Source of the DNA: an uncultured Micrococcales bacterium
Lineage (GTDB): Bacteria > Actinomycetota > Actinomycetes > S36-B12 > UBA10799
NCBI GenBank assembly: GCA_937952095.1
Contig: CALFYG010000229.1
Span: 1 to 7,682, forward strand
Direction of reading: 5' to 3'
DNA: 7,682 nt
A program made the translations under genes and the position numbers. Of the stretch, positions 6,072 to 7,682 are shown in pieces (position 1 is the stretch's first letter; every line of letters begins with the position of its first letter). The notes beneath the pieces were generated by a model. That model worked only from the letters and a program-made list of their open reading frames with translations. It was not told the DNA's origin and ran no database searches.

Positions 6072-7403
6072 GTGAGCAGAGATGCTGTCCGAATGCTGAT
6101 GAGCACGCTGACGGGGGGTGTGCTTGTGGCCGCCGCGGCGGTGCCGGGTCAGGCGCTGAGTGCGCCGGCTCTGGACCCCGGACCCATAGTCAAGGACACC
6201 AACTTCATCCGGACGGCCCAGGTGAAGTTCGCCGGTGAGCAGGTCAGGATGGAGGGCGCCGGGTTCCCCGCCAGTATCTACAACGGGTCCTTGTTCACCG
6301 ACGGGCAGGTGTACGACTCCCCCGACTGTTCGAAGTCGTGGATGTTCGACCAGATCCTCTGTGACCCCGGTGACACCCAAGACAACCCGTATCGACTCAC
6401 CCGCCTGAGTCCCAGCGCGGGGTTGACCTTCTATAACGCGCCGACCGGGAACCGGGCGTTCATCGTCATCGATCTCAAAGGCATCCGCCAGTTCAACACC
6501 CTGCGCCTGTTCCAGATGTTCAGTGACGGCAAGGTGACGGACGCCGCGCTGTCGACCAGCAGTACGTACGGCGACAACTGGCCGATGTTCGATGACGACT
6601 CCTGGACGGAGGTGGTCGACAAGTCCCCTGTCAACGTCGGCCGCGAGGACGCCGGGATCGGCACCTGTCCGACGGTGTTGGGATTCACGCCGGCCACAGC
6701 CCGGTACGTCCGTCTTGACCTCTGGAACACGGGCGCCTTCGGCAGCGGTTCGTTCGTCGAGATCGCTGGCGCGAAGCTCATGTACGAGGACGCCGCTCCG
6801 ACCACGGAGCAGTCCTGTCCCCCGCTCGCGCCGACCGCGGTGCGTGCCTCCTACGCCGACGGGAATGCCACGGTCACGTGGACACCTCCGACCGGTGTGG
6901 TGACAGGGCAGACCCTCCAGCAGTCGACGGACGGCGGGAAGTCATGGACCGATTCGGTCACGGTGCCTGCATCGCTCGACGGCACAGCGCAGACGGCAGA
7001 GGTCGCCGTCACCGCGGGCACCTATGTCTTCCGGGTGAAGGCCTCAAACGGTGCCGGCGACTCCCCGTACAGCGCGCCGAGCAACTCGATCACCTCGGCG
7101 AAGAAGAAGCAGAAGCCGCTCAATTCCCTCAACCTCCCGAAGACGGTCAAGGCGTCCGGCTGGACGCGCTTGCTGAAACTGCCGGTGAGGACCAACGCCG
7201 GCCAGCGCGCGGTCGTTCGGATCACCGCCACCCCGCGCCTGTCAACAGCCAGCGGTGAGCGTCAGTTCGCGATCATCTCGCGGGCGAACGGGAAGCTGCG
7301 GGTGTGGCTGTCCGGCCAGCCGGCGAAGGTGCGGCTCAAGATCTCCGCCCCGGAGACCGACGAGTACACGGCCTACCGGTTGAAGAAGGTCTGGAACACC
7401 TGA
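6072..7403 (+). CDS. secreted protein with discoidin-like, fibronectin III and basic C-terminal domains
   Basis: 443-residue exported protein of unknown function, probably carbohydrate- or surface-binding. The start is GTG 6072, with GGGAGGG ending 4 nt upstream and a signal peptide following it directly (MSRDAVRM, hydrophobic 9-24, cleavage near ALSA|PAL, residue 31). Residues about 45-238 form a beta-rich region with FIVIDLKGIRQFNTLRLFQ (130-148) and ARYVRLDLWNT (210-220), the pattern of F5/8-type (discoidin) galactose-binding-like domains. Four cysteines (86, 97, 199, 249) could form two disulfides. Residues 252-341 are a fibronectin type III domain (APTAVRASY, ATVTWTPP, GTYVFRVKASNGAG). 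A lysine-rich linker (343-348) leads to a basic beta domain (354-443: TNAGQRAVVRI, LKISAPETDEYTAY). I recognise no catalytic residues. It follows the anchored esterase on the same strand, 262 bp downstream. Confidence 0.85.
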   Translation: MSRDAVRMLMSTLTGGVLVAAAAVPGQALSAPALDPGPIVKDTNFIRTAQVKFAGEQVRMEGAGFPASIYNGSLFTDGQVYDSPDCSKSWMFDQILCDPGDTQDNPYRLTRLSPSAGLTFYNAPTGNRAFIVIDLKGIRQFNTLRLFQMFSDGKVTDAALSTSSTYGDNWPMFDDDSWTEVVDKSPVNVGREDAGIGTCPTVLGFTPATARYVRLDLWNTGAFGSGSFVEIAGAKLMYEDAAPTTEQSCPPLAPTAVRASYADGNATVTWTPPTGVVTGQTLQQSTDGGKSWTDSVTVPASLDGTAQTAEVAVTAGTYVFRVKASNGAGDSPYSAPSNSITSAKKKQKPLNSLNLPKTVKASGWTRLLKLPVRTNAGQRAVVRITATPRLSTASGERQFAIISRANGKLRVWLSGQPAKVRLKISAPETDEYTAYRLKKVWNT

Positions 7404-7482
7404 GCACTGCTCGCGCTTGAGTGCTGCGTTGTTACGGTTCAGGGGGCCTGGAATCGGTGACGGCGCAGCACTCAACGCTGCG
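7403..7482 (+). promoter_or_regulatory. long RNA hairpin with overlapping alternative hairpins (terminator or leader element)
   Basis: Main fold 7413-7478: GCG, bulged C7416 and TTGAGTGCTGCG (7417-7428) pair with CGCAGCACTCAA (7464-7475) and CGC (7476-7478). The stem continues inward to C7440-G7451 with one bulge (G7457) and a 10-nt loop. I count 27 pairs, four of them G·U (U7429·G7463, U7430·G7462, U7433·G7459, G7437·U7454), which can form only in plus-strand RNA. Two smaller hairpins share its arms: AGCACT (7403-7408) with AGTGCT (7420-7425), and CGCAGC (7464-7469) with GCTGCG (7477-7482). The structure begins about 10 nt after the secreted-protein stop and ends 4 nt before the next gene's ribosome site. 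No U tract follows. Function (tract-less terminator, leader or mRNA stabiliser) is inferred. Confidence 0.6.
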
Positions 7483-7496
7483 TCTGGGAGGTGAGT

Positions 7497-7682
7497 ATGT
7501 CTGGCGGGAACTGGAAAGAGTTGTACTACGCCGCGCGTGACGGTGACCTCGAGTTGGTGCGGTACCACGTACAGATGGGCGTGGACGTGAATTACGCACA
7601 CCCGGAATTCCTCAGCACCCCGCCAGTGGCAGCCATTCTCGCCGGCCAACGGGATGTCGCGCAGTACCTGCTCGACAACGGC
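7497..7682 (+). CDS. ankyrin-repeat protein, 5' part only
   Basis: The first 62 codons of a protein that runs off the window. Two ankyrin-type helix-turn-helix units are visible. The first, at residues 6-38, contains LYYAARDGDLELVRYHVQMG and VDVNYAHPE. The second, at 39-62, contains TPPVAAILAGQRDVAQYLLDNG. Ankyrin repeats mediate protein-protein binding, so a partner rather than a reaction is expected. No signal peptide is seen at this start, suggesting a cytoplasmic protein. ATG 7497 is preferred over the in-frame GTG 7491 because GGGAGG (7486-7491) sits 5 nt before the ATG and overlaps the GTG. It lies 93 bp after the secreted-protein gene on the same strand, with a large RNA hairpin between them. 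Confidence 0.85.
   Translation, partial: MSGGNWKELYYAARDGDLELVRYHVQMGVDVNYAHPEFLSTPPVAAILAGQRDVAQYLLDNG

Overview
The window looks like chromosomal DNA of a high-GC actinobacterium. Codon third positions are strongly G/C, a GTG start is used at 1244, and the M20 peptidase resembles the mycobacterial Rv2141c type. A secreted protein carries a basic C-terminal beta domain of a kind I associate with actinobacterial exported proteins. I cannot name a genus.

Layout. At the left edge an M20 metallopeptidase gene (minus, from 1199) runs off the window. Its last ~100 visible residues do not look like the family, and GC content jumps at the same place. Diverging from it across 44 bp is an RNA 2',3'-cyclic phosphodiesterase / 2'-5' RNA ligase-like gene (thpR, 1244-1771, plus). 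Next come a complete tRNA-Leu(GAG) with encoded CCA (1800-1888) and a strong hairpin terminator (1891-1927). Convergent to these lies an S15/CocE-type alpha/beta hydrolase (1989-3746, minus). Divergent from the hydrolase is a type-B carboxylesterase (4022-5809, plus) with a signal peptide, a C-terminal membrane segment and a seven-arginine cytoplasmic tail. It is followed by a secreted protein with a discoidin-like domain, a fibronectin type III domain and a basic C-terminal domain (6072-7403, plus). At the right edge is the start of an ankyrin-repeat gene (7497 onward, plus).

The most notable structure is an exact 18-nt direct repeat of the tRNA-Leu 3' end (1875-1892 and 3949-3966). It brackets about 2.07 kb that contains only the S15 hydrolase gene. 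This is the geometry of attL/attR left by site-specific integration into a tRNA, yet no integrase is present. Second in interest is a 66-nt plus-strand RNA hairpin between the secreted-protein gene and the ankyrin gene. It has 27 possible pairs including four G·U pairs, and two alternative local hairpins overlap its arms.

Functionally the window mixes housekeeping RNA functions (tRNA-Leu, ThpR) with accessory hydrolases and exported proteins. The esterase and the discoidin/FN3 protein are both predicted to act at or outside the cell envelope. I see no phage, transposase, CRISPR array or recognisable defence operon.
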